Shown here: positions 1-7,212 of the stretch, piece after piece
How the letters are laid out: every line of letters begins with the position of its first letter
Position numbering within the stretch: the first letter of the stretch is position 1
From: a virus
DNA: 41,235 bases
IMG/VR virus record: IMGVR_UViG_3300017528_000210
Coordinates: 1 to 41,235 of that record
Direction: 5' to 3' (one strand)
Program-made: the position numbers and the translations under genes
The notes under the pieces: generated by a model
The model's input: only the letters and a program-made list of their open reading frames with translations
Told to the model about the DNA's origin: nothing
Database searches by the model: none

Positions 1-141
1 AAGTATTGACAGTTCACCCAAACCGTTATGGACACGGTGGTAAACCATCCTGAGCCGGTGCGCTGTTGCAAAGTTTAGAGCTGTGTAATGAAGTTGCTCT
101 GGATTCTCTAAATCATCCACGAACATGATCCCGTTTTCCCG
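1..141. repeat. Left copy of the 141-bp terminal overlap
   Basis: Bases 1-141 are identical to 41095-41235. The length equals the largest default k-mer of a widely used metagenome assembler, so this is best read as the closure overlap of a circular contig rather than a packaged direct terminal repeat. A methyltransferase reading frame runs unbroken through the joint, which supports true circularity. Confidence 0.95.
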
Positions 142-510
142 TAGGAGCGGAAACATCTTCTCCATGTCAGAAAGACAGGCTGGTTCATTGTGCTCGCCAT
201 CCACAAATCCGATATCGAATTTCTCTTTTATAGTCGGAAGAACAGAAGCCGAATCGCCAACCTTGATTTCAAAGAGTCCCTTAAACTGCGCCAGGTTGCG
301 TTCGACCAGTTCCGGCGAGCTTTCCCATTCCGCGTAAATGGGATTTGAAAAGTTGTCGATCAACGTGGCATGTCTGCAGCGCCCCGTCGATAATACTGCT
401 TTTGCGCTGTTTCCGGTTAAGACTCCGACCTCTATGTAGTCGATCGATCGTCCAAGACGTTCAGCCTCTTCAACTACTCTATCCGCAATGAGCTGGTGAT
501 AATCGTCCAT
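1..510 (-). CDS. Class I SAM-dependent methyltransferase (Methyltransf_24 type), 5' part up to the contig joint
   Basis: ATG at 510 opens a frame that reaches base 1 in phase and continues across the circular joint to a TAG at 41073-41071, giving a 177-residue protein. It shows the class I SAM-binding motif YIEVGVLTGNSAKA near residues 25-38 and the motif IGFVDGEHNEPACLSD followed by GIMFVDD, as in Methyltransf_24/cephalosporin-hydroxylase-like enzymes. The substrate is unknown; a small molecule, sugar or peptide is more usual for this family than DNA. The start codon lies in the TAGTATG of a palindromic repeat and the last seven residues plus the stop come from another copy. It follows a second methyltransferase of similar fold (512-1249). 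Confidence 0.8.
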   Translation of the reverse strand, partial: MDDYHQLIADRVVEEAERLGRSIDYIEVGVLTGNSAKAVLSTGRCRHATLIDNFSNPIYAEWESSPELVERNLAQFKGLFEIKVGDSASVLPTIKEKFDIGFVDGEHNEPACLSDMEKMFPLLRENGIMFVDDLENPEQLHYTALNFATAHRLRMVYHRVHNGLGELSIL

Positions 511-600
511 ACTACTTCGCTCCCTCCGGGAGCTTCGAAGTATGAATACTGCGAAGCCTTTCGTCCTCCGTAGCTTTAGCGAAGGAGGATGGCGAAGCAG
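508..600. repeat. Palindromic junction repeat, copy 1 (two nested hairpins)
   Basis: TACTTCG at 511 pairs with CGAAGTA at 536. A second hairpin has outer arms ACTGCGAAGCC and GGCGAAGCAGT and an inner TCCTCC/GGAGGA stem. On the minus strand it encodes the last ~28 residues and TAG of the upstream methyltransferase, the Shine-Dalgarno-like GGAGGGAG and the ATG of the next gene. Confidence 0.9.
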
Positions 601-1249
601 TATCCTTTGTGAAGACGCCCATATCCCAGCCGCCCTGGAGCCGGTTTGCGGTGAGAGTTTCGCTCTGGATCCAGCCCGCTCGTTTGCCGTTCGTGAGACC
701 TAAATCCTGGCAGGCGCCGCGCACATCAATGCCATCCGGGCAATGCGGTTGTTTATCGCCTTTCTGTTCTTCAGAGAAATCATGGAACAACATCACGCCG
801 CCTGGGACCATGAACGCCTCCACCGCCAGAAAATCCAGAGTGACGCACGGTTTGCCGTGGCAACCGTCAATGAGCGCCAGGTGGACCTGGGCGTTCCACA
901 TCTCGGTTAAAAAACTTTGGCTGTCCTTAAAGTAAACCGTGACGGCGTTCCATTGCGGGTGCGTGATCGAACCATTCGGGTTCACGAAGAAGAGCGGCAA
1001 CCCTCTTGCCTGCGCAATTTCTTCTGTGCGCGCCCGACTGAATGAATAACCGTTGGGCAATTCGATCCCGATCGCGCGCCAGTTTTTTTTCGTCATCCGC
1101 AGTTCCCGCGCGATGCCGGTCAAGGTTGTGCCTTCGCCTACCCCGATCTCTATGTAAGTGACTTCATCGAACTTCGCCGCGACATCACGAGCAATTCTTG
1201 CCACTGCCTCTTCGAGTCCGTTCATGGCAATGCCGAGCGCGGTCATCAT
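512..1249 (-). CDS. Class I SAM-dependent methyltransferase with repeat-encoded C-terminus
   Basis: A 245-residue protein. Motif I is YIEIGVGEGTTL at about residues 32-43. LALIDGCHGKPCVTLDFL with GGVMLFHDF near residues 124-160 resembles the Methyltransf_24-like region of the next gene, so the pair may be diverged paralogs. The start ATG at 1249 overlaps the TGA of the DNA methyltransferase (ATGA). Residues after about 216 (SPSSFAKATEDERLRS onward) are translated from a palindromic repeat and are probably not part of the fold. Substrate unknown; position next to a GT9 glycosyltransferase could mean sugar or glycan decoration, but this is inference. Confidence 0.75.
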   Translation of the reverse strand: MMTALGIAMNGLEEAVARIARDVAAKFDEVTYIEIGVGEGTTLTGIARELRMTKKNWRAIGIELPNGYSFSRARTEEIAQARGLPLFFVNPNGSITHPQWNAVTVYFKDSQSFLTEMWNAQVHLALIDGCHGKPCVTLDFLAVEAFMVPGGVMLFHDFSEEQKGDKQPHCPDGIDVRGACQDLGLTNGKRAGWIQSETLTANRLQGGWDMGVFTKDTASPSSFAKATEDERLRSIHTSKLPEGAK

Positions 1250-1881
1250 GCGAATGCGAGTACCTCCTGCGCCATGCGCTTCGCTGCCATCTCGCAGTAG
1301 CGTTCCTCGATCTCAATGCCGATGGCTTTACGGCCCAAGTCTTTCGCGGCACGCAACGTTGTGCCGCTGCCCATGAAGGGGTCGAGAATGATGTCACCTT
1401 CATTTGCCGAGATGAGCGTGGCCATTAGTGAGACCGGTTTCTCAGTCGGATGCAGGTTGTTTCCGGTGCGATCCACTTCGATAACGTCCGGGATTCGTTT
1501 GATAAATCGGTGCGCGGACTTCGGGTAAAACGCAATGGCCTCCCACTGGCGTCCGTGCTCGTGTTTCAAATCGCCCATCGACCAGTTGTTTTTGATCCAC
1601 GCCAGCACGCTTGTCGGCTCGGGAAGCTGCCAGAGCGTATCCCACCGGCAGAAAATGTAGGCGGCACGAAGGGCCATTGAGATTGCCAGCCGGATAGAGC
1701 GCCCAGGCATGGTATCGTCGCCCGCGATCGGGTCATACCTAATCGTTCGGTAGTTAGACCTGAATGCCATGCCGTAGGGCGGGTCCGTAATTACGAGCTC
1801 GGCTTTCTCGATTTCCGGCAAAATGTCCTCCATCGCACCATGATAGATCGTCACGGCTGAGTCCCGGTAGTAAGGCGTCAT
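1246..1881 (-). CDS. Beta-class DNA methyltransferase (N6-adenine or N4-cytosine)
   Basis: A 211-residue enzyme with catalytic motif IV DPPY at residues 33-36 and the SAM-binding motif DPFMGSGTT at 167-175. IV-before-I order defines the beta class, and HPTEKPVSLMATLI precedes motif I as usual. It would methylate phage DNA, probably to evade host restriction or regulate packaging; the target site cannot be read from sequence. Start and stop both sit in ATGA overlaps with the flanking genes (1878 and 1249), so it is translationally coupled inside the late operon. No restriction endonuclease gene is beside it, so it looks like an orphan methylase. Confidence 0.88.
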   Translation of the reverse strand: MTPYYRDSAVTIYHGAMEDILPEIEKAELVITDPPYGMAFRSNYRTIRYDPIAGDDTMPGRSIRLAISMALRAAYIFCRWDTLWQLPEPTSVLAWIKNNWSMGDLKHEHGRQWEAIAFYPKSAHRFIKRIPDVIEVDRTGNNLHPTEKPVSLMATLISANEGDIILDPFMGSGTTLRAAKDLGRKAIGIEIEERYCEMAAKRMAQEVLAFA

Positions 1882-2750
1882 GCCGCTTTCTCCTGTTGAG
1901 CGTTAAGAGTCGCCAAGGCGAACTCCGCGACTTCCTCCGGGAACGTGCGAAACAGCTCCAAGCAACCGTAATCGCACGTATGCCGAAACCCTACTACGCT
2001 AAAGCTTCGAAGGGTGGGCTTGCCCTGCGAAGCCTCTGGCGTAGCAGGGAGACAGTGGCACCCGGCGCACTCTAGCGCTTTCTTGCGGTAGGACACGACC
2101 TCGGGAATGTGAGCGTATATCCTTTCCGTGGTGGCGCCTTGAACAGCAATCGTGTGGGTGCCGATTGTGCCTGCGAGATGCGCCGGGCCACTGTCATTGC
2201 CTATGACAAGCTTTGCAGATTGGATCGCCGCGGCAATGTAGTTCCAGCTTTGTCCCACGATGCAATGGAACGGCATGAAGAAAGCGTAATCCCGCTGCTC
2301 GGTTACGAACTTCACGCTCAATCCTTCAGCTTTAAGAAGCAGTCCCAGTTCCACGAAGTAGGATTTCGGCCAGGTGCGCACCGGCGAATAACTGAACGGA
2401 AAGATGAGGACATCCGCAGTGTCCCTGCGGCCCATTTCCCGATCCATCGGGGTCATGTCCAGGCGCGGCCGTTTCGGTTCGGCTTTTACTCCGAGATGAT
2501 GCGCGATCCACTCGAGATAATTGAGTGGCGAGCGGGTCTTGACGGCTGTCTCGTAGCCTTCCCATGTCAAGGCCGCGTCTGTCTTGTCACTGGTTACGGG
2601 CATCTGAAACATCCGCAAAACTTCCGCTCGCCAATCTGTGGCAAAAAATTCAACCTGTTCGCCGGCCTGGATCAGTCCTTCACCCAGCCATGCGAAACAA
2701 ACAATGTCACCCAGCCCGCGATACCAGCCGTTGATTGTGTCGATCTTCAT
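1878..2750 (-). CDS. GT9-like (heptosyltransferase-type) glycosyltransferase with an inserted repeat
   Basis: 290 residues. The N-terminus has the GLGDIV loop (12-17) and the C-terminal half the sugar-nucleotide motif VIGNDSGPAHLAGTIG (182-197), both typical of GT9/ADP-heptose:LPS transferases. Phages use such enzymes to glycosylate virion proteins, DNA or host surface glycans; which applies here is unknown. Bases 1989-2050 are a palindromic repeat translated in frame as residues ~234-254, sitting between CAGCHC and TCDYGC, which looks like one split Cys motif. The gene's start is in a TAGGATG end of another repeat copy. Its stop overlaps the methyltransferase start. Confidence 0.82.
   Translation of the reverse strand: MKIDTINGWYRGLGDIVCFAWLGEGLIQAGEQVEFFATDWRAEVLRMFQMPVTSDKTDAALTWEGYETAVKTRSPLNYLEWIAHHLGVKAEPKRPRLDMTPMDREMGRRDTADVLIFPFSYSPVRTWPKSYFVELGLLLKAEGLSVKFVTEQRDYAFFMPFHCIVGQSWNYIAAAIQSAKLVIGNDSGPAHLAGTIGTHTIAVQGATTERIYAHIPEVVSYRKKALECAGCHCLPATPEASQGKPTLRSFSVVGFRHTCDYGCLELFRTFPEEVAEFALATLNAQQEKAA
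1989..2050. repeat. Palindromic repeat, copy 2, inside the glycosyltransferase ORF
   Basis: It contains the TACGCTAAAGCTTCGAAGG arm and a CCCTGC/GCAGGG hairpin. It is in frame and adds about 21 residues without a stop. Confidence 0.88.
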
Positions 2751-2842
2751 CCTACTACGCTAAAGCTTCGAAGGATTTCATATTACTGTCTTTCATACTG
2801 CGTAGCCTTGGCCTGCGAAGCCTCGGCGAAGCAGGCTCACTG
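2750..2842. repeat. Palindromic junction repeat, copy 3
   Basis: Two units: TCCTACTACGC...TTCGAAGGA at 2750-2775 and GCCTGCGAAGCC...GGCGAAGCAGGC at about 2811-2836. It fills most of the gap between the tiny Pro-rich ORF and the glycosyltransferase and overlaps the latter's ATG. Confidence 0.85.
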
Positions 2843-2909
2843 CACGCGCCTCTCTCCAGTTTGTGGCAAGCAGTGAAGTCGAAAAGAAGCGCGTGAGAGT
2901 GAACAAACT

Positions 2910-2960
2910 TTACCCCGGCGGTGGCGGCGGCGGTTTTGGATCATCAGGTTTGTCGGCCAT
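2910..2960 (-). CDS. 16-residue Pro-rich peptide with a strong ribosome binding site
   Basis: MADKPDDPKPPPPPPG, stop TAA at 2912-2910. An AGGAGGTGA sequence lies directly upstream, a near-perfect Shine-Dalgarno with 9 bases to this ATG; an ATG two codons earlier (2966) is possible but too close. It sits just after the capsid gene. A similar tiny Pro-rich ORF with a strong SD lies at 20255. Function unknown. Confidence 0.45.
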   Translation of the reverse strand: MADKPDDPKPPPPPPG

Positions 2961-2993
2961 ACTCATTCACCTCCTAACCGTGTTTGAGAACTT

Positions 2994-5144
2994 TTACCGA
3001 CTCGAACCGCTGCCCGCTGCGGCTTTGATCAACTGTCCGGCATTGGTCTGACCGGGTGCAGTGCCATACATCAGCGCAATGCGCGAGGTGGCAGTACCAA
3101 GCACATGGTTGACGTATTGCACCTGCATCACAGTGATCCCGATATCCGGGTCAGTGACCATCTGGACGTTGCCGAAGGAAGCACCTGGCAGAATCGAGGT
3201 GTAATCATTCGGGGTCCGGGTCACGATGCACAGGGCACTCTTGCTGCCGGCGAACCCGACCAGGTTCGCGTTGTTGGACGGCATGTTAGGCGCAGAATAT
3301 ACCTGGAACGAATCAACGGTGATATTCAGCGTCGCTTCGGGTTGAGTGCCTTCAGTGATGATCGGAGTCGCGAATGGCTGATAGCTTGCCAGTGTGGTGA
3401 GGGTCGGATCTTTCTTCAAGCTCGCAAACGCATTCGGCCACAGCAACATCGTGCGAACACCGAGACCAAGCGGAACACCGCGCAATTCAAGCGCAGTGCC
3501 AATATCAACTACCGTCGTGCGAAGGAAGTTCGCCGAGGTAGAGACCGTGTTGTTGGTGAAGTTCGCATCCGTCAAATTGACGTACAACGCATCGACCAGG
3601 TTCTTGGCCAGTGCGTATGCCATCGCTTCGGCGAACTCATCGAAGAGTCTCCGCATCGTGGAGGCCAGCAGGTTTTCGCCAAACGTGATGGGCACGCCTT
3701 TGTGGTTATTGATCACAACAGGCACATCGGTTGTCGTTGCCGTGGAATCAGCCCAGCCAGTGGCCGTGCTGTAGGTTTGCACCGGCGGGATGCCGACGAT
3801 TCTGGTCATCACCGTCTGATTGAATGTCGCGGGTTGATCCGAGAAGTCGGTGGTGAACCTGACCAATGCCGGGAACTTGAACTTTAAGAGCTCCAGTGTG
3901 CGCTGAGTGACCAGCGTGCCAGCGATGGTCCCTAAGTTTGCATCGGTAACATCCGCAGCTTTAATCGCATCTTCGATGATTGAGAGTTGCGTCCCGATCA
4001 GGCGAACCCGTTGCTCACGATTCTTATCGGTCTGGGCGAAACTCCCGGCATAGAGTGCCGAGAACTCAGAGCCAAGTCGCATCTTCTCTTCCCGCGATCC
4101 AGCTCGCGCCTGCGCCGTGACGACCCTGTGCATCTTGGCATAGACCGCCAGGGGATCTTCGTTCACGACCGAAACAGGAGAAAAGCCGGGCACGCTGGGA
4201 AACGTAAGGCGTCCAGCCGGCTTCATCGACGGCACACTCCTAAGTAGCTGCCCGAAAGTGACAGGATCAGCAGCGATCTGTATTCGCCATCTTTCCTGCG
4301 ATACCAGGTCCTTTGCCGCGATTCGACCATCAAGGACGGCCTCTCTTACGAACGCTTCCGCATCGGCCCGATTGCGTTTCTGGATTGTTTCAGCCAGTTG
4401 CACGCCTTTGGCTTTTAACTCGGCTGTTTCGATTTCCAGTGCCGCTGCTTTGGCTTCCGCCTCGGCGGTAGTTAATCTCATCTTCGCTGGCTCATCCTCA
4501 GTGTTTTGTGCAACGATGGCGGTGAGCTGTTCCACCTTCGTTTCTAGCTCCTGATGTTTCGCCCGGAGCGCAGCGAGTTCTTCTGCTGTCATTGTTTCTT
4601 CTTTCTGCTTGTCGTTGTTCGCTGGACGCTCCAGCGGCTTGACGGGTGATCCGTCGTTTTTTGCCCACACGGACAAATTTGAAAAAGCGGGGTCGTTGAC
4701 CAGGCCGCCCATGTTCGGCCCGGCATCTACGCAACAGACAACTTTGGCGGGGTCGGCGCGTTTGTTATCCACGTGGAACACTGGGCTGAAGGCACGGAAG
4801 TCTTTTCCTTCGATAGCTTTCTTGCCGCTGGCAGACCATTCGCCTTTGGCTACAACACCTGAGGCGCCCCAGATGAAAGATGCAGGCCAAAAACTCGCCG
4901 CGCCGTCTTCGTGGTTGAAATCGAAGTAGGGACGTTTCCCGGTTCGCGCCTGGATCTCTTGCCGCTGGCGTTCGATTTCTGCCGCTGTCCTGGCATCCAC
5001 AAGCACCTTGATCGCTTTGCCGATGCCGCCCGAAACAGGGCGAATCTCGTGTAAGCCCGCGGGTAGAAACGTGAGCTCGTTTGCGGCCGCCGCTTCAATC
5101 GCCACCGCGGCGCGACATTCAATAGGTTTGTCTTCCTCGTTCAT
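2994..5144 (-). CDS. Fused prohead protease, scaffold and major capsid protein
   Basis: 716 residues. Residues 1-165 resemble the Mu gpI prohead protease family, with FDFNHED at 74-80 as the likely catalytic His region. Residues 185-265 are a charged coiled coil like a scaffold. Residues ~330-716 resemble an HK97-fold major capsid protein. In Mu the protease/scaffold and capsid are separate genes; here all three are one chain, so self-cleavage near residues 300-335 is expected to release the mature shell protein. It follows the portal and a small HeH-like gene and is preceded by no repeat. MTAEELAALRAKH at residue 185 is a possible internal start for a protease-free form. Confidence 0.82.
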   Translation of the reverse strand: MNEEDKPIECRAAVAIEAAAANELTFLPAGLHEIRPVSGGIGKAIKVLVDARTAAEIERQRQEIQARTGKRPYFDFNHEDGAASFWPASFIWGASGVVAKGEWSASGKKAIEGKDFRAFSPVFHVDNKRADPAKVVCCVDAGPNMGGLVNDPAFSNLSVWAKNDGSPVKPLERPANNDKQKEETMTAEELAALRAKHQELETKVEQLTAIVAQNTEDEPAKMRLTTAEAEAKAAALEIETAELKAKGVQLAETIQKRNRADAEAFVREAVLDGRIAAKDLVSQERWRIQIAADPVTFGQLLRSVPSMKPAGRLTFPSVPGFSPVSVVNEDPLAVYAKMHRVVTAQARAGSREEKMRLGSEFSALYAGSFAQTDKNREQRVRLIGTQLSIIEDAIKAADVTDANLGTIAGTLVTQRTLELLKFKFPALVRFTTDFSDQPATFNQTVMTRIVGIPPVQTYSTATGWADSTATTTDVPVVINNHKGVPITFGENLLASTMRRLFDEFAEAMAYALAKNLVDALYVNLTDANFTNNTVSTSANFLRTTVVDIGTALELRGVPLGLGVRTMLLWPNAFASLKKDPTLTTLASYQPFATPIITEGTQPEATLNITVDSFQVYSAPNMPSNNANLVGFAGSKSALCIVTRTPNDYTSILPGASFGNVQMVTDPDIGITVMQVQYVNHVLGTATSRIALMYGTAPGQTNAGQLIKAAAGSGSSR

Positions 5145-5149
5145 GGTTC

Positions 5150-5392
5150 CTAGCTATGCAGTTTGATCTTCTCGAATTGCTCCTGAGGAATGGTCGCGGT
5201 TTCCGTCGAGGTCATCTGGAACTCGTAAATGTTCTGCTGTCCCGGCGATTCCTTCTTGCCTTCAATTCTCGATCCCGCTTCCAGGGCTTTGATGATGTCG
5301 GCCTTGCGCGCATCGGATGGGACTTCGATGCCCGATTCCTCTGCCAAAGCCTTCAACTCTGGCACCGTCAGTTCTTCGTACATTTCATTCAT
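5150..5392 (-). CDS. Small HeH/SAP-like protein
   Basis: 80 residues. TVPELKALAEESGIEVPSDA followed by RKADIIKALEA (residues ~9-39) matches the helix-extended-loop-helix/Rho-N-like fold seen in small phage proteins beside portal and capsid genes. The C-terminus is polar. It overlaps the portal stop (ATGA at 5389-5392) and ends 6 bases before the capsid start. The role is probably in head assembly or DNA contact; unproven. Confidence 0.6.
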   Translation of the reverse strand: MNEMYEELTVPELKALAEESGIEVPSDARKADIIKALEAGSRIEGKKESPGQQNIYEFQMTSTETATIPQEQFEKIKLHS

Positions 5393-7212
5393 TGGTTGTC
5401 TCCTGTGCTGTGACTAGCTAGTTCAGCCGCGAGTTTGCGTAGTTCGCGGCCGAAGATTTCGTCATCCTGGATCAGTGAAAGTGCTTCAAGCTTCGCTTCG
5501 ACCTGCTTTGGATTGGGCGCCGGTTCTTTGGATGGTTCGCCCAGTGGCCTCGTTCCCTTTGGACCGGGACTGACACTTGAAGGCGCTATGGGTTTGGGCG
5601 GCGGCAGGCTGACCGGCTCGTCGCCCGTTGCCTCCGGGATACCATACTTGTGCCGTAAATGGCTGAGCGGGATCGGCAACCCGATCGTTGTCAGGATCTG
5701 GTCGCGCTGCGCATCCTGATACGTCCCTTCAGTTTCTTTGAGGAATCGGCACGTTGGCGCTTCCTTCGTGTCTCCGTAATTGAGGTTAAGGATGTACGGG
5801 ATAAGCTGGCGATTGAGAACGTTGGAAACGAAAAAGCTCGCAGCATCCAGCCGATCCTGTTTGAGTTGCGCTTCGACTGTTCCAAAGGATTGACCGCCGC
5901 GGCCGCTCGCCAGAGTTGCGCCAGTCATGGTTTGTCCAAGAACAAGGAGCCGCACATACTGATCCGCGCGGGTGAGCAGATCGCCTTGCGGCGTGCGATC
6001 ACTGCCATGGCCGGCTTCTTTTAGTTCGAGTGTCGTGCCTTCAGGGAAAGCCGCCCAGCCGGCAGACCCCATGTTCTGGAGCATGTCGCACACGGCCGCC
6101 ACGGTCTGATCCGGTGAAGATGCAGCGTAAGAAGCCCACCGGAATGGCAACCCGAAAATCTGGGCAAGATTAAGTAACCAATCGCTGGCGAAATTTGCCG
6201 CGCACCACCACCACGCCAGTGGCCGCAAAAGCGCACCACCCATTGGACTGCCGGACTTGGCTTTGTGAATCGCCACCAGGAATTTGTTCTCTGGAAAGCG
6301 CATCACCTGGACCTGACTGGGTGAAGTAAACTGGTTGCCATAGCTTTGGTAACCTGTGGGCTGGGTCAGCCCCATTTCGCCAGATTCACTGAAAGCGTAA
6401 TTGACGGGATGCACCCATGTAGTCGCTCGCGGCGCCCAGATAGTACCCTGGTTGATGGTATCTACCGTGTCCCACATGATCTCCAGCACGCTGATCCCGC
6501 GAAACCATGCGTCCATGAGTGCTTCAATCGTGCCGTCAACTCCCTGTTCGTCAGCCGGGGCATACGGATTCATGTTCTCCAAAGCCTCAGTGACGACCTT
6601 TTCCCGCTCGATTGCGTTGGGCGTCGGGTCGGCGTCCTCTTCAGAGTAAGGGTCGTACACCAATTCGCGCCGGGTGATCCCGTAAAGCAGTTCCTGTTTA
6701 CACGCCGCCAGTTCTGGCCAGGTATCCAGCATCATGTCCATCAATTCCCATTGCTGGAAAAGATTACCGGCAAGCGCACCGCGAAGGATTGTCTCCACGT
6801 ACGCGGGAGTCATCACCGCGATGCTCGGATACTGCCAGCGCATCGTCGGCTGATTGGGCAATATCCGCCGGCTGATCAGTCCAGCGGGAAGTTTCATCGT
6901 GGAAGCCGCGTCAATCGGTTTATGCCCGTTTTTGCGGACCTTGACCGTTCTGCGCTTCGCAACGATTTCTTTTCCCGCAGTGCGTGATTCACTAACTACA
7001 GGAAAAATTCCCTCCGTTGCTGCCAGATATTTCTTGTGCGTTTTTAGAGTCCTAACAGACTTTTCAAAAATCATACGCGCGGCAGCTGCCGTGAGTCCGA
7101 TTTCAGATCCGATTTGTTTGAAAGTCTTGCCGTCTGATCGCGCTTCAAAAACAGTTCGATCGCGCTTACTTAATGAAGCGAACAATTCTTGCGACTCTTC
7201 TGATATCTTCAC
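5389..7212 (-). CDS. Mu gp29-like portal protein (DUF935) with an N-terminal HTH
   Basis: 607 residues. From about residue 110 (GLISRRILPN, then YPSIAVMTPAYVETILRGAL) the chain is a DUF935/Mu gp29-type portal, forming the dodecameric channel between head and tail. Residues 8-60 (SKRDRTVFEARSDGKTFKQI then GSEIGLTAAAARMIFEKSVR) look like the sigma region 4/LuxR-type HTH, joined by a basic linker. The start is GTG at 7212, overlapping the terminase TGA as GTGA, so coupling favours the long form. The internal ATG at 6897 (residue 106) has no SD-like sequence. The C-terminus is Pro-rich. Confidence 0.85.
   Translation of the reverse strand: MKISEESQELFASLSKRDRTVFEARSDGKTFKQIGSEIGLTAAAARMIFEKSVRTLKTHKKYLAATEGIFPVVSESRTAGKEIVAKRRTVKVRKNGHKPIDAASTMKLPAGLISRRILPNQPTMRWQYPSIAVMTPAYVETILRGALAGNLFQQWELMDMMLDTWPELAACKQELLYGITRRELVYDPYSEEDADPTPNAIEREKVVTEALENMNPYAPADEQGVDGTIEALMDAWFRGISVLEIMWDTVDTINQGTIWAPRATTWVHPVNYAFSESGEMGLTQPTGYQSYGNQFTSPSQVQVMRFPENKFLVAIHKAKSGSPMGGALLRPLAWWWCAANFASDWLLNLAQIFGLPFRWASYAASSPDQTVAAVCDMLQNMGSAGWAAFPEGTTLELKEAGHGSDRTPQGDLLTRADQYVRLLVLGQTMTGATLASGRGGQSFGTVEAQLKQDRLDAASFFVSNVLNRQLIPYILNLNYGDTKEAPTCRFLKETEGTYQDAQRDQILTTIGLPIPLSHLRHKYGIPEATGDEPVSLPPPKPIAPSSVSPGPKGTRPLGEPSKEPAPNPKQVEAKLEALSLIQDDEIFGRELRKLAAELASHSTGDNQ

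Noticed and set aside
1-141. 141-bp terminal repeat as a packaged direct terminal repeat
   Set aside because: Length equals a standard assembler k-mer and a gene reads cleanly across the joint; an assembly overlap is simpler.
2109-2876. 255-residue plus-strand ORF over the glycosyltransferase
   Set aside because: Shadow; the minus frame has clear GT9 motifs.
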